Source of the DNA: Tritrichomonas musculus
Taxonomy: Eukaryota > Parabasalia > Tritrichomonadida > Tritrichomonadidae
Reading direction: 5' to 3'
Assembly (NCBI GenBank): GCA_039105265.1
Contig: JAPFFF010000030.1
Span: forward strand, 744,001 to 808,000
DNA: 64,000 nt
The notes below the pieces were generated by a model. The model did no database searches and was not told the DNA's origin. It was given only the letters and a program-made list of their open reading frames with translations. Numbering within the stretch: the first letter of the stretch is position 1; every line of letters starts with the position of its first letter. The position numbers and the translations under genes are program-made. Shown one piece after another: positions 43,257 through 53,925 of this stretch.

Positions 43257-43673
43257 ATGGCACGCACTAAGCAAACAGCACGTAAATCAACTGGAGGAAA
43301 AACACCACGTAAGTCCCTTGGAGCTAAAGCAGCACGTAAATCAACACCTGTTGTTGATTCTCAAGGAGCCAAAAAGCAGCATCGTTTCAGGCCAGGAACT
43401 GTTGCCCTCAGAGAAATCAGAAAATACCAAAAGAGCACAGATTTATTAATTCGTAAACTTCCATTCCAACGTCTTGTTCGTGAAATAGCATCAGGTTTCA
43501 GAGGAGATCTTCGTTTCCAGTCATCAGCAATTGCAGCTTTACAAGAAGCATCAGAAGCTTACCTTGTTGGACTGTTTGAAGATACAAACCTTTGCGCTAT
43601 TCATGCTAACCGCGTTACAATTATGGAACGTGACGTTCAACTTGCCCAAAGAATTCGTGGAGAAAGAAATTAA
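43257..43673 (+). CDS. H3: Histone H3
   Basis: A 138-residue core histone, [20 protein letters not shown] onward. Lys4, Lys9/Ser10, Lys14, Lys18, Lys23 and Lys27/Ser28 positions are kept. The following part of the tail ([16 protein letters not shown]) is the divergent trichomonad form. The fold region ([52 protein letters not shown]) is canonical, including the Lys56 position. It packages nuclear DNA with H4. No H4 or other histone gene lies divergently next to it within the window. The clear Inr 18 nt upstream fits short-leader trichomonad transcripts. Confidence 0.97.
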   Translation: MARTKQTARKSTGGKTPRKSLGAKAARKSTPVVDSQGAKKQHRFRPGTVALREIRKYQKSTDLLIRKLPFQRLVREIASGFRGDLRFQSSAIAALQEASEAYLVGLFEDTNLCAIHANRVTIMERDVQLAQRIRGERN

Positions 43674-44460
43674 ATTACACAAAAAGCTTATTATAACGAA
43701 GAAATTATTGTTTATATTAAAGTATTTGTTAATAAGTCATTATTTTTGTCTTTAATGTTTGACTACGGTATAGTTTGGTAAAAATTATTAGTAATACTCG
43801 ACCAAAAAAAGAGATTTTAATAAATGACCAGGCAATCAACAAGAATTTTTTTTAAATATTTTATCATTGTATGCCAATTTAGATTAAAAAAATATTTTTT
43901 TTTATTAATTTTTGATATTATACCAATCAAATTTGAAGTTTAACATTCTTCCAAAAGAGGTTAATCTAAGAATTCCTCAATATATCAGTTTTTTATAATT
44001 TATGAGAATTTTCAATACTTAACTCAAAAATACAAAAATAATATATCTATCTAGATAAAGATAATAAAAATAAATTATATATATTATTAAATATAAACTA
44101 TAAAATTAAAATAAATATAATGATATATTACATAATATATAAATAAAACAACGATATAAGCATCAAATAAATAATAGCCATAAATGTTTCTATTGATTAT
44201 AAATAGAAAGAGATATCTATTCGTATATAATTTAATTTATAAATATATTCATAAATAAAAATATATATTAATTTTAAAATAAAATTGTTGAAAAAATAAT
44301 TAAAATACAAGATAATGTAATGGATATTCAATGGATTTAATATTTGGAATATTTAATAATTTGAATTTGGTTTATTTTTTAATTGTTTCAATTTTGAAAA
44401 GAAATAAACGTACAAAGAATATTTTATTTACATAAAAAAAAAATATCACCAAATTCAATA
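43674..44460. other. Intergenic, AT-rich, nothing recognised
   Basis: Contains H3 3' sequence and TA-rich DNA; no gene seen. Confidence 0.5.
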
Positions 44461-46710
44461 ATGACTCAAACTCAAACTACAATTCCAGAAACAATAGTTT
44501 ATACTCATGAAAATGGTTTGAAAGAAGTCTATATACGACATGAAGAACTTGGTCGAGGTAAATTTGCTACAGTTTATCGTGTTACAGTTCAAGGATCCAG
44601 CAAAGTTTATGCGATGAAGATCATTTCAAAGAAATTTGCAAGCTCTCAAGGAAAGCTATTTTTAAAAGATTTAAAAAACGAATTCATTATCCAAAAAAAA
44701 CTTAATCACCCAAATATTGTACGATTAAAAGAATATTTTTCAGATGAAATAAACTATTATGTTGTTCTTGAATATTGTCCAGGCAAATCAATTCGCGAAT
44801 ATCTCAAAAGAAGTGAAAAAGGATATTTAAGTGAACCCGAAACACGAAAAATCTTACGAGATGTCATTCGTGGCCTTGTTTTCCTTCATAGCAGTAATGT
44901 GATTCACCATGATCTCAAAATTGAGAACTTTGTTATTGGTTTAAAAGGAAGAGTTAAAATTGCTGATTTTGGATTAGCTAGAATTCTAGAAAATGAAGAC
45001 GACAAACAATTTCTTGTTGCAGGGACAACATATTATTTAGCTCCGGAGATTATTCAAAAAGAGCCTCATAGTTATGAAGTAGATATATGGGCAATGGGAG
45101 TTGCAGCTTTTATAATGTTGACAGGCAAACCCCCTTTTGATGGCATTAAGAAAGAGAATGTATACGAGAAAATACTAGACTGCGATTTTCACTTTCCATC
45201 AAATATTAATATATCAGAAGAGGCGAAGAATTTCGTAACGTCTATTCTAAAAATTGATCCCTCCAAAAGGCCAACTGCATTTGACCTATTTGACCATCCC
45301 TTTTTAACCAAAATTGACCATGAAAAAGTTGAATTATATAATCCATACAAAATGATTCAACAGAAGATTCAAATTTCAAGGCAATTACTTTCTATTCAAA
45401 AAGTTGATGAGCCAAAACCATCTTTACCATTAACAAAAATTGAACCACTAAATCTTAACTTACTTTCTACTCAAAAAGACGATAGACCCAAGTCTTCTAG
45501 ATCTTCAAACGAAATGGAAAAGCAGACAAAGTCGCACAAATCATCAAACGAAGAAGAGAGACCAAAATCATCCAGAAATTACAAAGAAAAAGACAAAACA
45601 ACCAAAACATTGCAAGAAAAAGATAAACTTAAAACTCTACAAGACAAAGATAAACACAAATCATTGCAAGAAAAAGATAAACTTAAAACTCTACAAGAAA
45701 TAGAGAGACCCAAATCTAATCAAGACAAAGATAAACACAAATCATTACAAGATAAAGATAAACTTAAGATACTACAAGATATAGAAAGACCCAAATCTTC
45801 CCGTTCTTCTAAAGATAAGCTAAAATCAACAAGATCTTCACATGAGGAAGAAAGGCCTAAATCTGCCCGTTCTTCGCATGAAGACGAGAAGTCGAAATCA
45901 TCGAGAAGTTCTCAAAAAGTTGATAAAAATGAATTGGCCAAAATTGAACAACTGAACATGAAGCAAATAGAAGAAAGACCCAAATCTTCTCAAGAGGAAG
46001 AAAAGTCGAAGCTAATGAGAACACTTCCGAAAGTTGAACCGTTAAATTTGAAGCAGATTACACAAAAAGAAGAAAAGGCGAAATCATCGAGAACGACACA
46101 AGAAGATCTTAAACTAAAGACATTGAAAGCATCACCAAAAGATGAGAAACGTAAATCATCACGATCTTCACAATCAAAGGAAGAAAGGCCGAAATCTTCT
46201 CAAGAGGAAGAAAAGTCGAAGTTAATGAAATCATTGCCAAAAATCGAACCGTTAAATTTGAAGCAGATTACACAAAACGAAGAAAAGGCAAAATCATCGA
46301 GAGCTTCACAAGACGATCTGAAATTAAAGACATTGAAAGCATCACCAAAAGATGAGAAACCTAAGTCTTCAAGGCCTTCTCAAGAGACCAAAAAACAAAA
46401 GTCTTCAAGATCGTCTCAAGAAGATGGAAAAAATAAGGCAAAAAAAGTGTCTCAAGAAGATGGAAAACAAACTAGGCCTACTCAAAAAGTGGCACTCTCT
46501 GAAACTTTGAAATCTTCACAGAAAAATACAAAGGTTATTCAAGATATGGAAAGATCTAACTCTTCAAATTCAATTCAGAAGGATGAATCGAAGGCCGCAA
46601 AATCTCATAAAAAAGAGAAACAGCAAAAGCAGCATATTAAAGAGAAGCCAAAATCATCTAAATCACACCATAAAAAATCTGGGTTGTCTGATTCTGATGA
46701 CTCATTATGA
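44461..46710 (+). CDS. Polo-like serine/threonine protein kinase with long K/S-rich tail
   Basis: A 749-residue protein. The kinase domain spans about 20-285: GRGKFATVY (31-39), Lys53 in YAMKI, VIHHDLKIENF with Asp151, ADFGLA (169 on), YLAPEI and HSYEVDIWAMGV. The order and wording in subdomains VIII-XI (GKPPFDG, DPSKRPTAFDLFDHPFL) are closest to polo-like and related CAMK/other kinases. HRD is changed to HHD, but the catalytic Asp and Asn (ENF) remain, so activity is expected. No polo-box is visible. The tail (about 300-749) is low complexity, with repeats such as KSSRSSQ, ERPKSS, LQDKDKHKS and a duplicated ~55-residue block (LNLKQITQ.EEKAKSSR...LKTLKASPKDEK). Confidence 0.92.
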   Translation: MTQTQTTIPETIVYTHENGLKEVYIRHEELGRGKFATVYRVTVQGSSKVYAMKIISKKFASSQGKLFLKDLKNEFIIQKKLNHPNIVRLKEYFSDEINYYVVLEYCPGKSIREYLKRSEKGYLSEPETRKILRDVIRGLVFLHSSNVIHHDLKIENFVIGLKGRVKIADFGLARILENEDDKQFLVAGTTYYLAPEIIQKEPHSYEVDIWAMGVAAFIMLTGKPPFDGIKKENVYEKILDCDFHFPSNINISEEAKNFVTSILKIDPSKRPTAFDLFDHPFLTKIDHEKVELYNPYKMIQQKIQISRQLLSIQKVDEPKPSLPLTKIEPLNLNLLSTQKDDRPKSSRSSNEMEKQTKSHKSSNEEERPKSSRNYKEKDKTTKTLQEKDKLKTLQDKDKHKSLQEKDKLKTLQEIERPKSNQDKDKHKSLQDKDKLKILQDIERPKSSRSSKDKLKSTRSSHEEERPKSARSSHEDEKSKSSRSSQKVDKNELAKIEQLNMKQIEERPKSSQEEEKSKLMRTLPKVEPLNLKQITQKEEKAKSSRTTQEDLKLKTLKASPKDEKRKSSRSSQSKEERPKSSQEEEKSKLMKSLPKIEPLNLKQITQNEEKAKSSRASQDDLKLKTLKASPKDEKPKSSRPSQETKKQKSSRSSQEDGKNKAKKVSQEDGKQTRPTQKVALSETLKSSQKNTKVIQDMERSNSSNSIQKDESKAAKSHKKEKQQKQHIKEKPKSSKSHHKKSGLSDSDDSL

Positions 46711-47313
46711 AATGACAATTTTTGAATGAAGTAAATCACATTCAAAAAGCGTGTAATATCATGTTAAAAGTATTCATTTGAATAAATGAAGTTTTAGAAC
46801 ACGTCTTTATTATTATTTATTTATTTATTTTTTTTTGCTTAAAATGAATAGTTGCTTTTGTTTATAGAGTTAATAATAATCTTAAAAATGCTTTAGAATC
46901 ACCAATTACTTATTGCATTGTTATGTCGCTGATTTACTTAACATGCGAATTCGAAAAGATAACAATATTGATAAATTTAGTTTAAATGTAATGCTTGATC
47001 TATGTCGCTGATTTTTTTTTTTGTTTGTAGAGTCATTTTTATTTTTGGATGACAACCCAATATTCGAAAAGATACAAAAGTGTACATCCTATAATATAAT
47101 GAGAACATGCAAGAGTTTGTTCTACTTTGATGATATAAATGAATCTGTTTTTATATGTATCCTATATATATAAGCCCCATTAACTTTGTTTTATATCATT
47201 TTTTAATGATTAAATTAAAAGGCAAAAGTATTTTTCGTTTCATTATAATTTATAACACTACTATTATATCAATATCACTTTTTTTTGCTTTAATTAAGAA
47301 AATATTTGCATTA
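46711..47313. other. Intergenic, AT-rich
   Basis: A direct repeat TATGTCGCTGATTT occurs near 46922 and 47001; no gene seen. Confidence 0.45.
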
Positions 47314-48776
47314 TAGTTGGTGGACATAATTATGTTTTTGGGACATAATCATGTTTGCTCAACTTTTTGAATGATACACAAAAATAAAACACATTTTTCT
47401 CAATACTTTTTAAAGATAATTTGATAATATTATATACCTTATTAATGTATTTAATGTACATCATTATTTAATTAAATGAGCTATTATATTTGTGATTCAT
47501 ATGAAATTTTGCCATTAATGTAAAAAAAAGTCAAAATGCTTATTTTATTCTCAATAATTAAAACTTGGGATTTAATAATAATATCATTAATTCATAATCA
47601 GTAATGATATAATTTTGTCAGATAATTGATATCTAAAAACTTTCATATAAGAAAATTTTGATGCACAAAATAAAGTTAAAAATCATATCACTTTTTTGTT
47701 TTTTTCCAATAAAAAATAAAAACTTTTAAATTTTTATTTAAATATTAGATATAATGCATATAGTATAATGATATTGAAAGAATAAAATTGGTGGTTCTAC
47801 TCAAGATCTATTACCTTAATGAAAAAGAGTAACTTCTGAAATAACTTAAAAAGACTTTCAATTTTAGACATTGAGAAATTATTTTCATTATTTTAATAGT
47901 TCTTCTATACTTACCTAATATTTATTGATTAATTGCTATTTTTAATGCTATTATAATAGAAAAAATAAAAAAGTGAAATTTGTATATTTCTTAGAAAAAC
48001 CTGAAATCTTGATGGGCAACAATGATTTTTAGAGGATTAATAATATATTTCATTGTATGTGTTATCAAATAATGTAATTCTGAAATCTTATCAATTATGC
48101 ATGAGTGATTTATGAATGATTTTGAATGAAAAAAAGAAAAATGAAATTTTTCCAAGATTGATTCTTTTTCAACCATATTATTATATTTAATATATTATAT
48201 GCATCATATAGATGATTAATACTGCATCTAATTTGAAATAAAATAAACTCATTTTTCAAAATTAGTAATTTTGTATGAATGATTTTTGTCATATTTTGAA
48301 AACACTTTTTCTTTTTATATAATTATTATTTCAATAATTTTTTTTTAAATTATAATATATACATTATATTCTAAAATAATATCTATGTTAGAGCAAATTA
48401 AAACAACCTTTTTTTTAAAGTAAAAGCATGAAATGTGATATGAAATGAGTTTTTTGAGTAGTGAAATGAAAATGAAACCATTTTTTCTAATTATCTATTT
48501 TATTTCAATAAATAATAATGATACATTTTAATTATAGATGAAGAGTAAATTATATTTTTTTTTTAAATAATAAAAAAATATTCAGAAATTAAAAATTCGA
48601 TATCATATTTATGATCAAATTTAGTTTGATAAAAGTGAATGAAAATCGGGGAATAGAATGTATCCAATATGATATTGATTGTTCTACAATTGTTTTTTTA
48701 AACGTCCAATTTGAATATATAGAAATGATGTGAAAACATAATTATGTCTCCAAAACAGAATTATGTCCACCAACTA
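47314..48776. mobile_element. Tc1/mariner-like element remnant, 1463 bp, with 43-bp terminal inverted repeats
   Basis: The left end TAGTTGGTGGACATAATTAT... (47314-47356) is found inverted at 48734-48776 with 39 of 43 positions equal by hand count. Each arm contains the motif GACATAAT twice. TA dinucleotides sit immediately outside both ends (47312-47313, 48777-48778), the target duplication of Tc1/mariner transposons, and the GTTGGTGGACA start is typical of such ends. The interior is AT-rich with no recognisable transposase on either strand, so the element is either non-autonomous or fully decayed. Confidence 0.8.
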
Positions 48777-49115
48777 TATATATAATTATATTGAAATAGT
48801 TTGAACTCAGTTTTTAAAATTTAAACCCATAGTACTAATTTAACAAAGATTTATAATTAATAATCATTATATCAAATAATAATGATTCAAAATATCATTT
48901 GTATTTTTTGAGCAGAGATCATCATAATGCATTTATAAAGACTAAATTACATCAAAACCTTTAGTAATAATAGAAAATAATAAAATAAAACCGTCCGGTC
49001 ATTAAACCGTTTTGTTTTTTTCAAAATTGACCTTATAACTGAATAGTTAACATTGCTCTGAATTTTGTCGTTTATAAATTGATTGAAATTTTTATATAAA
49101 CGGAAATGAATCATA

Positions 49116-49123
49116 TCATTTTT
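49116..49123 (+). promoter_or_regulatory. Inr-like element of the DUF2188 gene
   Basis: TCATTTTT fits TCAYTWTY; +1 A at 49118, 15 nt before the ATG. Confidence 0.5.
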
Positions 49124-49132
49124 TAAAAAGGA

Positions 49133-49339
49133 ATGTCTGGAAACGTTTACCATACTGTTAAAAGCGGCACTCATCAGTGGTCTGTGAAAGGAGAAAATTC
49201 ACAAAAAGCTTATAGAAACTTTAGAACTCAAGCAGAAGCTATAGAATGTTCAAAAGAAGTTGCAAGAAACCAAAATGGTTCTATTCAAATTCATAAACGC
49301 GATGGAGATTTCAGGAAACAACATTATAATAAATCCTAA
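49133..49339 (+). CDS. DUF2188 small protein, bacterial type
   Basis: A 68-residue protein, MSGNVYHTVKSGTHQWSVKG onward. It has the family pattern: a beta-hairpin with W, V and K (HQWSVKGENSQKAYRNF), the helix TQAEAIECSKEVARNQNG, and the strand SIQIHKRDGDFRKQHYN. DUF2188 proteins are short, mostly bacterial, and of unknown function. A compact frame with an ATG and an Inr 15 nt upstream supports a functional eukaryotic gene acquired from bacteria. An overlapping minus-strand frame is a shadow. The fit to the family is clear despite the short length. Confidence 0.85.
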   Translation: MSGNVYHTVKSGTHQWSVKGENSQKAYRNFRTQAEAIECSKEVARNQNGSIQIHKRDGDFRKQHYNKS

Positions 49340-49881
49340 AAAAATATTTTAATAAATATATATTTTATATCTAAGATATTGTTATTTTTTTTTCTTATTT
49401 TTTATTTTTATAGGAGGGGAAAACAAAAATGTACATCAAATTTCAATTTAATGTAATCATATTATAAAAACATTCTAAGGATGCTATAAATATAAGCCTT
49501 ATATTAAGTTTTACTCACAGCAAAAAAATTTTGCACTGAATTTAGAGTAATGAAGGAACGAAATTTGATGAGATTAGATGAGAATGATGAGATTAATTGA
49601 ATTTGGATGTGACAGATGAAAAAAATGAGAATAAAGTAAAGTGATGAAAACAGATTTGTTACTTTATTCCCATTTTTTCAGGTAAATTTTTCATCGTCAA
49701 AGGCCAAAATTTCAAAATCTAGAATTTTCTTTTTTAGAAAAAAAATATTTGTTTATATTTTGATATTATACAGAAAAAAATTAATAGACAGTGCTAAAGA
49801 CACTTTTTGAGCTTCACTCAAAAAGTCGAGTCCCTTGTTTATTGAAAAAGTTTATCCAAAGCTTTTTATAGCCGACTTTAA
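49340..49881. other. Intergenic; purine-rich patch and hairpin
   Basis: Around 49560-49660 GATGAGATTAGATGAGAATGATGAG-type purine repeats occur; a strong hairpin at 49802..49826 is listed separately. No gene seen. Confidence 0.45.
49802..49826. other. Perfect 10-bp stem, 5-nt loop hairpin
   Basis: ACTTTTTGAG, loop CTTCA, CTCAAAAAGT. It lies just left of the TTAA-flanked MITE. Its role is unknown; it is not followed by a T-run. Confidence 0.6.
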
Positions 49882-50110
49882 GGTACAAATCTAGTACGTT
49901 TAGAAACCGTAAAATTTTTTGACACTTTATTAAACTAAACGACATGCTATATAAAAAAAATATTTTTATCATAATAATTTTATAAAAAAAAAAATAAAGT
50001 TCAGAATTTCAAATCTGACACTCATTCAAAATAAAACTTTTTCAATAGGGTAAGGGGTCTCAAATATATAACGTTCTTTCTCTCAATTTATAACGTACTA
50101 GATTTGTACC
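49882..50110. mobile_element. MITE-like element, 229 bp, with TTAA target duplications
   Basis: Perfect inverted ends GGTACAAATCTAGTACGTT (49882-49900 and the complement at 50092-50110) are each bordered outside by TTAA (49878-49881 and 50111-50114). TTAA duplication is the hallmark of piggyBac-type transposition. The inside is AT-rich, without coding capacity. Confidence 0.65.
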
Positions 50111-50114
50111 TTAA

Positions 50115-50593
50115 TAAAGTTAACTTTACTTGCATTTCGGAAGATTGCTATTAAAATGGAGTTTTTGGGTACTGGAAAATATCCCAAATAAATTTTTTTT
50201 TTAAAAAAGTGAATGAATTATACCATCATATGATTTTACTGGTCAATTCTTATAGTTGAAGAGCTAGTCAAAGATTATTGATAAATTATAGGCTAATAAT
50301 CATTAAAAAATTTAGAATACAACTGACATCCCCAAATTACTAAAGAATTTAATAAATGATTTGGAATAAATTGAAAATTTTGATTATTACAGATAAATCT
50401 TTCTTTTTGATATTAAAATCATTCTTATGACTTGAAAAACTATTGATTTTTAAGTTGAGATAATAATTGAAATTTCAATGAAACAGTTTGAACCCTTCAG
50501 AAAAAACAATTCAAAATTTTCAGAATAGAAAAATAAAATCAATTGAATTAAAGGAGTTCAACATTGAATTTTTGAAATAGTTTTATACAAAAA
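50115..50593. other. Intergenic before the SLC45-like gene
   Basis: AT-rich; no gene or clear promoter motif. Confidence 0.45.
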
Positions 50594-51994
50594 ATGATAT
50601 ATGATGAACGATATTATGACTGGATTCCTCTAAACAAACGAGACAAACTTTCTTTAGGCCACTTAATGGCTGTTGCTTCAGCAAATCTCATCCCTAGACT
50701 TTTAATGAATATCGCATTTTCCTATTTTCATCCTTTATGTTTAACTATAGGAATTGATTCAATATCAAATCTTCTTCTTCTTTTTGGATCCATAATTGAT
50801 TTTTTTTTCACACCATTTTTTGGATCAATATCTGATGGAGTAATGCTCAAATTGGGTAGACGACGTATATTCATTATTATTGGTACAATTATTGCTTTAA
50901 TATCACTTTCACTCTTAATTTTCTGCCAAACTTTTGGTTCTCTATACAAAGAAGAATTTTTAGCCAAAAAAGTCATTTTAATTCTTTCTATTGAATTATT
51001 ATTTGCATCTATTACATTAATCCAATCACCAGCACGTACTTTATGCTCAGATATTACTCCACACAATCAACAAAATTTAATGTCTCATGTATGCCAATTC
51101 TTCATTGGATTTGCCCCAATATTACCAAATATTTTATACGGTATCAATGTACATTTATCGAGAATTACTCCTGCGGAGCTATTTTTAATTATTAATGTAA
51201 TAATGTCGATAATTGCATTAATTGTTTCTTGCATCGCAGGGCGTGAAGAGCCATTACATGAAAAACCATCAACAGTTAATCCATTTAGGCATATGGCCAA
51301 TGCATTCAAAGAAATGCCGAAACCATTATATCGTATTCTATTACCATATCTTTTCGCGAATGCCGCACTTTTCCAATTTCTTTACAAATTCACAGAATTC
51401 ATGGGTAGTTACATATTCCAGACCGAATATTCCCTTGAAAATGGCCAACTTGATTACAAATTATTTTCAGATGGCATCTGTTTTGGAATGCTTTGTATGG
51501 CGGTTAACAACGGCTGCCAATTAATCTACAGCTTCATTAATTACATAATTGTTAAAAAATTCGGCATGAAATGGACATTTCTTGTTGGAAATGCAATTTT
51601 GTCAATTATGCTTCTTTTGTTCATTTTATTTAGGCAAAAATACGCATACATGCTCATCGCTGGCATCATTGGAATCTGCCAAGTTATCGTTAATGCAATT
51701 CCAACAGCAATTGCCTCAATCGTTATTCATACCGAGGATCTCGGAATTAATCTCGGAATTCTGAATTCTATCGGCCTAATTGGCCAGCAGATTTCTAATT
51801 TGGCCTATGCTGCATTGATCAGCGTCAGCGTGTTAAAGCACAGGCCAAAGTATTTGATCGGATTCTCTTCTGTTTTTGGATTGATTGCGACTTTGCTATC
51901 GTTGTTTGTGATAGAGCCAACTCCAGTTGAAACAGACAATTATAGCGATATAAATGATGAAGCTGGATACAACGGCTTTTCAATGATTGATTAG
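50594..51994 (+). CDS. MFS transporter, SLC45 / glycoside-cation symporter-like
   Basis: A 466-residue protein with about twelve membrane helices. Helix 2 to loop 2-3 reads LFGSIIDFFFTPFFGSISDG, then VMLKLGRRRIFIIIGTI. The P.fG..SDg....GRRR pattern is typical of SLC45/sucrose transporters and the related GPH symporters. The second half has VKKFGMKWTFLVGNAIL in the equivalent loop and a long central loop (EEPLHEKPSTVNPFRHM). By family knowledge it moves sugars with protons or other cations, but the substrate here is not readable. The short tail is acidic. Intact with ATG at 50594; opposite-strand frames inside it are shadows. Confidence 0.85.
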   Translation: MIYDERYYDWIPLNKRDKLSLGHLMAVASANLIPRLLMNIAFSYFHPLCLTIGIDSISNLLLLFGSIIDFFFTPFFGSISDGVMLKLGRRRIFIIIGTIIALISLSLLIFCQTFGSLYKEEFLAKKVILILSIELLFASITLIQSPARTLCSDITPHNQQNLMSHVCQFFIGFAPILPNILYGINVHLSRITPAELFLIINVIMSIIALIVSCIAGREEPLHEKPSTVNPFRHMANAFKEMPKPLYRILLPYLFANAALFQFLYKFTEFMGSYIFQTEYSLENGQLDYKLFSDGICFGMLCMAVNNGCQLIYSFINYIIVKKFGMKWTFLVGNAILSIMLLLFILFRQKYAYMLIAGIIGICQVIVNAIPTAIASIVIHTEDLGINLGILNSIGLIGQQISNLAYAALISVSVLKHRPKYLIGFSSVFGLIATLLSLFVIEPTPVETDNYSDINDEAGYNGFSMID

Positions 51995-52439
51995 ACTTTT
52001 TTTTATGAATAAAAATGATAAAATCAATTCATTATTATTATTGTTGCTGCTTAAAAGCAAATATTTTTTTTCTCATAAATTTCCATTTATTCAACAATTT
52101 TTAAAAGTGTTTTCAAATATAATTTGAAAAAACTCAATTGTTTGTCATTGAATTGAAATAATTATAGCTAGATGCAATTAGTATTGATCGCATCAAAATG
52201 AAATATAACTGCTTTCATTTTATTAAAGATGGACAAATTATTCTGTCAGATTTATCGAAATGATATTGATGAATTGATTGCAAATATAATATTAAAATTA
52301 TTCATGATTTAATGAACATGACATTAATCCAAAAGTCAACATCAAATCAATGTGGCAAAATTATTCATGATTTGATGACAAATATAATACAGGTTGATAA
52401 GTAAACATTAAATATGATATTTTATTTAAAAGCAAAATC
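51995..52439. other. Intergenic with an imperfect direct repeat
   Basis: AAAATTATTCATGATTTAATGA near 52293 recurs with one or two changes near 52358. No gene seen. Confidence 0.45.
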
Positions 52440-53315
52440 TACTTCAATGAATGTTTCTTTCAATCACCAAAGTATTAAATTGTAATGGTCTGCTCAAGAA
52501 CTGAAATGCAATGCTAAAAGAGAACTTACTATTTGAATTTATCTGGCTCTCATCATCATCGACATGCTAGTTCTCCTAAGAAACGCGCATTAAAAATCCG
52601 CAAGGTAACATTACTTTTATATACAAGAAAATGGGAAACAACTATTTCCATTCAGAATGCTACAACAATAGATTCTGAATGATTTTCCTATAAAACCATG
52701 CTTTCCACTTTACTGCTTAAAATAGCGTTGTGTCTGTTCCACCGCATCATAATTTACTATGCTCATTGCACTACTACTTATATCATCATCATTGGCAAGA
52801 TATTATTAATGAATTGAGAAGCAAGATTAGCAAGCTCTGTTTAATATCCAGTACTGGATGTTTTAACGACATGATATTTCACCTTCTTTAAGCGATTAGT
52901 TGCATGTTCCATTTCATATTCAAGCATAACTCCATCTGAGCGACAATTGTTTATTTTGCGCTAATATTTATTGCATGACAATTGAGATAGAATTGTATCA
53001 CACGTGACATGAATGCATGCATTATAAAAAATCAGATTTCTAACAATAGTATCAGTAATTTTTTCATTCCAAAAAAGTTTTATGGACAAAATTACATCCA
53101 AGACTGTTACCTGAAATGAATGCTTTCCCCTGATTTTGCTCAGCTTCAACTTCTGTTTCATTGATTTCATAAAAGCTTGAAATATAGTAAATTCTTAGAA
53201 AATAATGAATACATTTGTTTGGTACATTGAATACATTATCAAAGACTTTAAAGTATGAAATTCTTGACTTTGATATGGAATCAGTTTCAATGATTGCTCC
53301 AATTAATAGTATCAA
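52440..53315 (-). pseudogene. Decayed protein gene, unrecognised family
   Basis: Minus-strand pieces in order: IGAIIETDSISKSRISYFKV, FDNVFNVPNKCIHYFLRIYY, SSFYEINETEVEAEQNQGKA; after a shift VTVLDVILSIKLFWNEKITD and NLIFYNACIHVTCDTILSQL; then DGVMLEYEMEHATNRLKKVK, YHVVKTSSTGY, stop, TELANLASQFINNILPMMM, stop; then weaker pieces (NAILSSKVESMVL, RIFNARFLGELACR). The ordered, balanced pieces over ~850 bp point to one decayed gene. No domain recognised; a relationship to the 22.1-22.9 kb relic could not be shown by eye. Confidence 0.5.
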
Positions 53316-53925
53316 AAAATTAAAGCTCTAAATAATTAATTTTAAGATTTTGAATACAGTATTGGAAGAAATAAATAAATAAAAAAGAAAAATATGTGAT
53401 TTGAACACATTTGCAGTAAGAATAAAAATATAAAAAAACTGTGCATAATTAACTTCTTTTTTTTTAATGAGAATACTTTATTTCGAATGATTATCAGTAT
53501 TTTTTTCATATCAATATTATAAAATACTTAAATAATTGCATCATAAATTTAATAAACATTTATAAATATACATATTAATTAAATGCATGCTTTAAAAAAA
53601 CTATTAAAAATAAAAATTAACATTTAATATTATAAACGTATTTATAAAATAATCAATAAAAAATATTGATTAGAATTCGATATATATTCAAAATAATAAT
53701 GTTTATATTTCTCTCAAAAAATTCAAAAAGAAAAGTTATGATAGAAAAAGTTTCAACGCTCATATTGTTCCTTCTTTACTTAAATCAATGTTTTAACCAG
53801 TGATGTATTCTTCTATAAAAAAATAAAAAATTTTAATTCTTATGAAAAAGTGATAACCATTTTTCTTTTATGAAAAAATTGACACGAATCACAATTGTAT
53901 TGTTTTTAAATTCATTTACAAAAAA
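53316..53925. other. Intergenic before the glycoside hydrolase gene
   Basis: AT-rich. TTCATTTACA at 53911-53920 gives a minimal TCAYW initiator (+1 A 53914), 12 nt before the ATG. Confidence 0.45.

Noticed and set aside
47991-48292. Minus-strand frames inside the Tc1/mariner-like element as transposase
   Set aside because: No DDE or helix-turn-helix pattern; composition is AT-driven.
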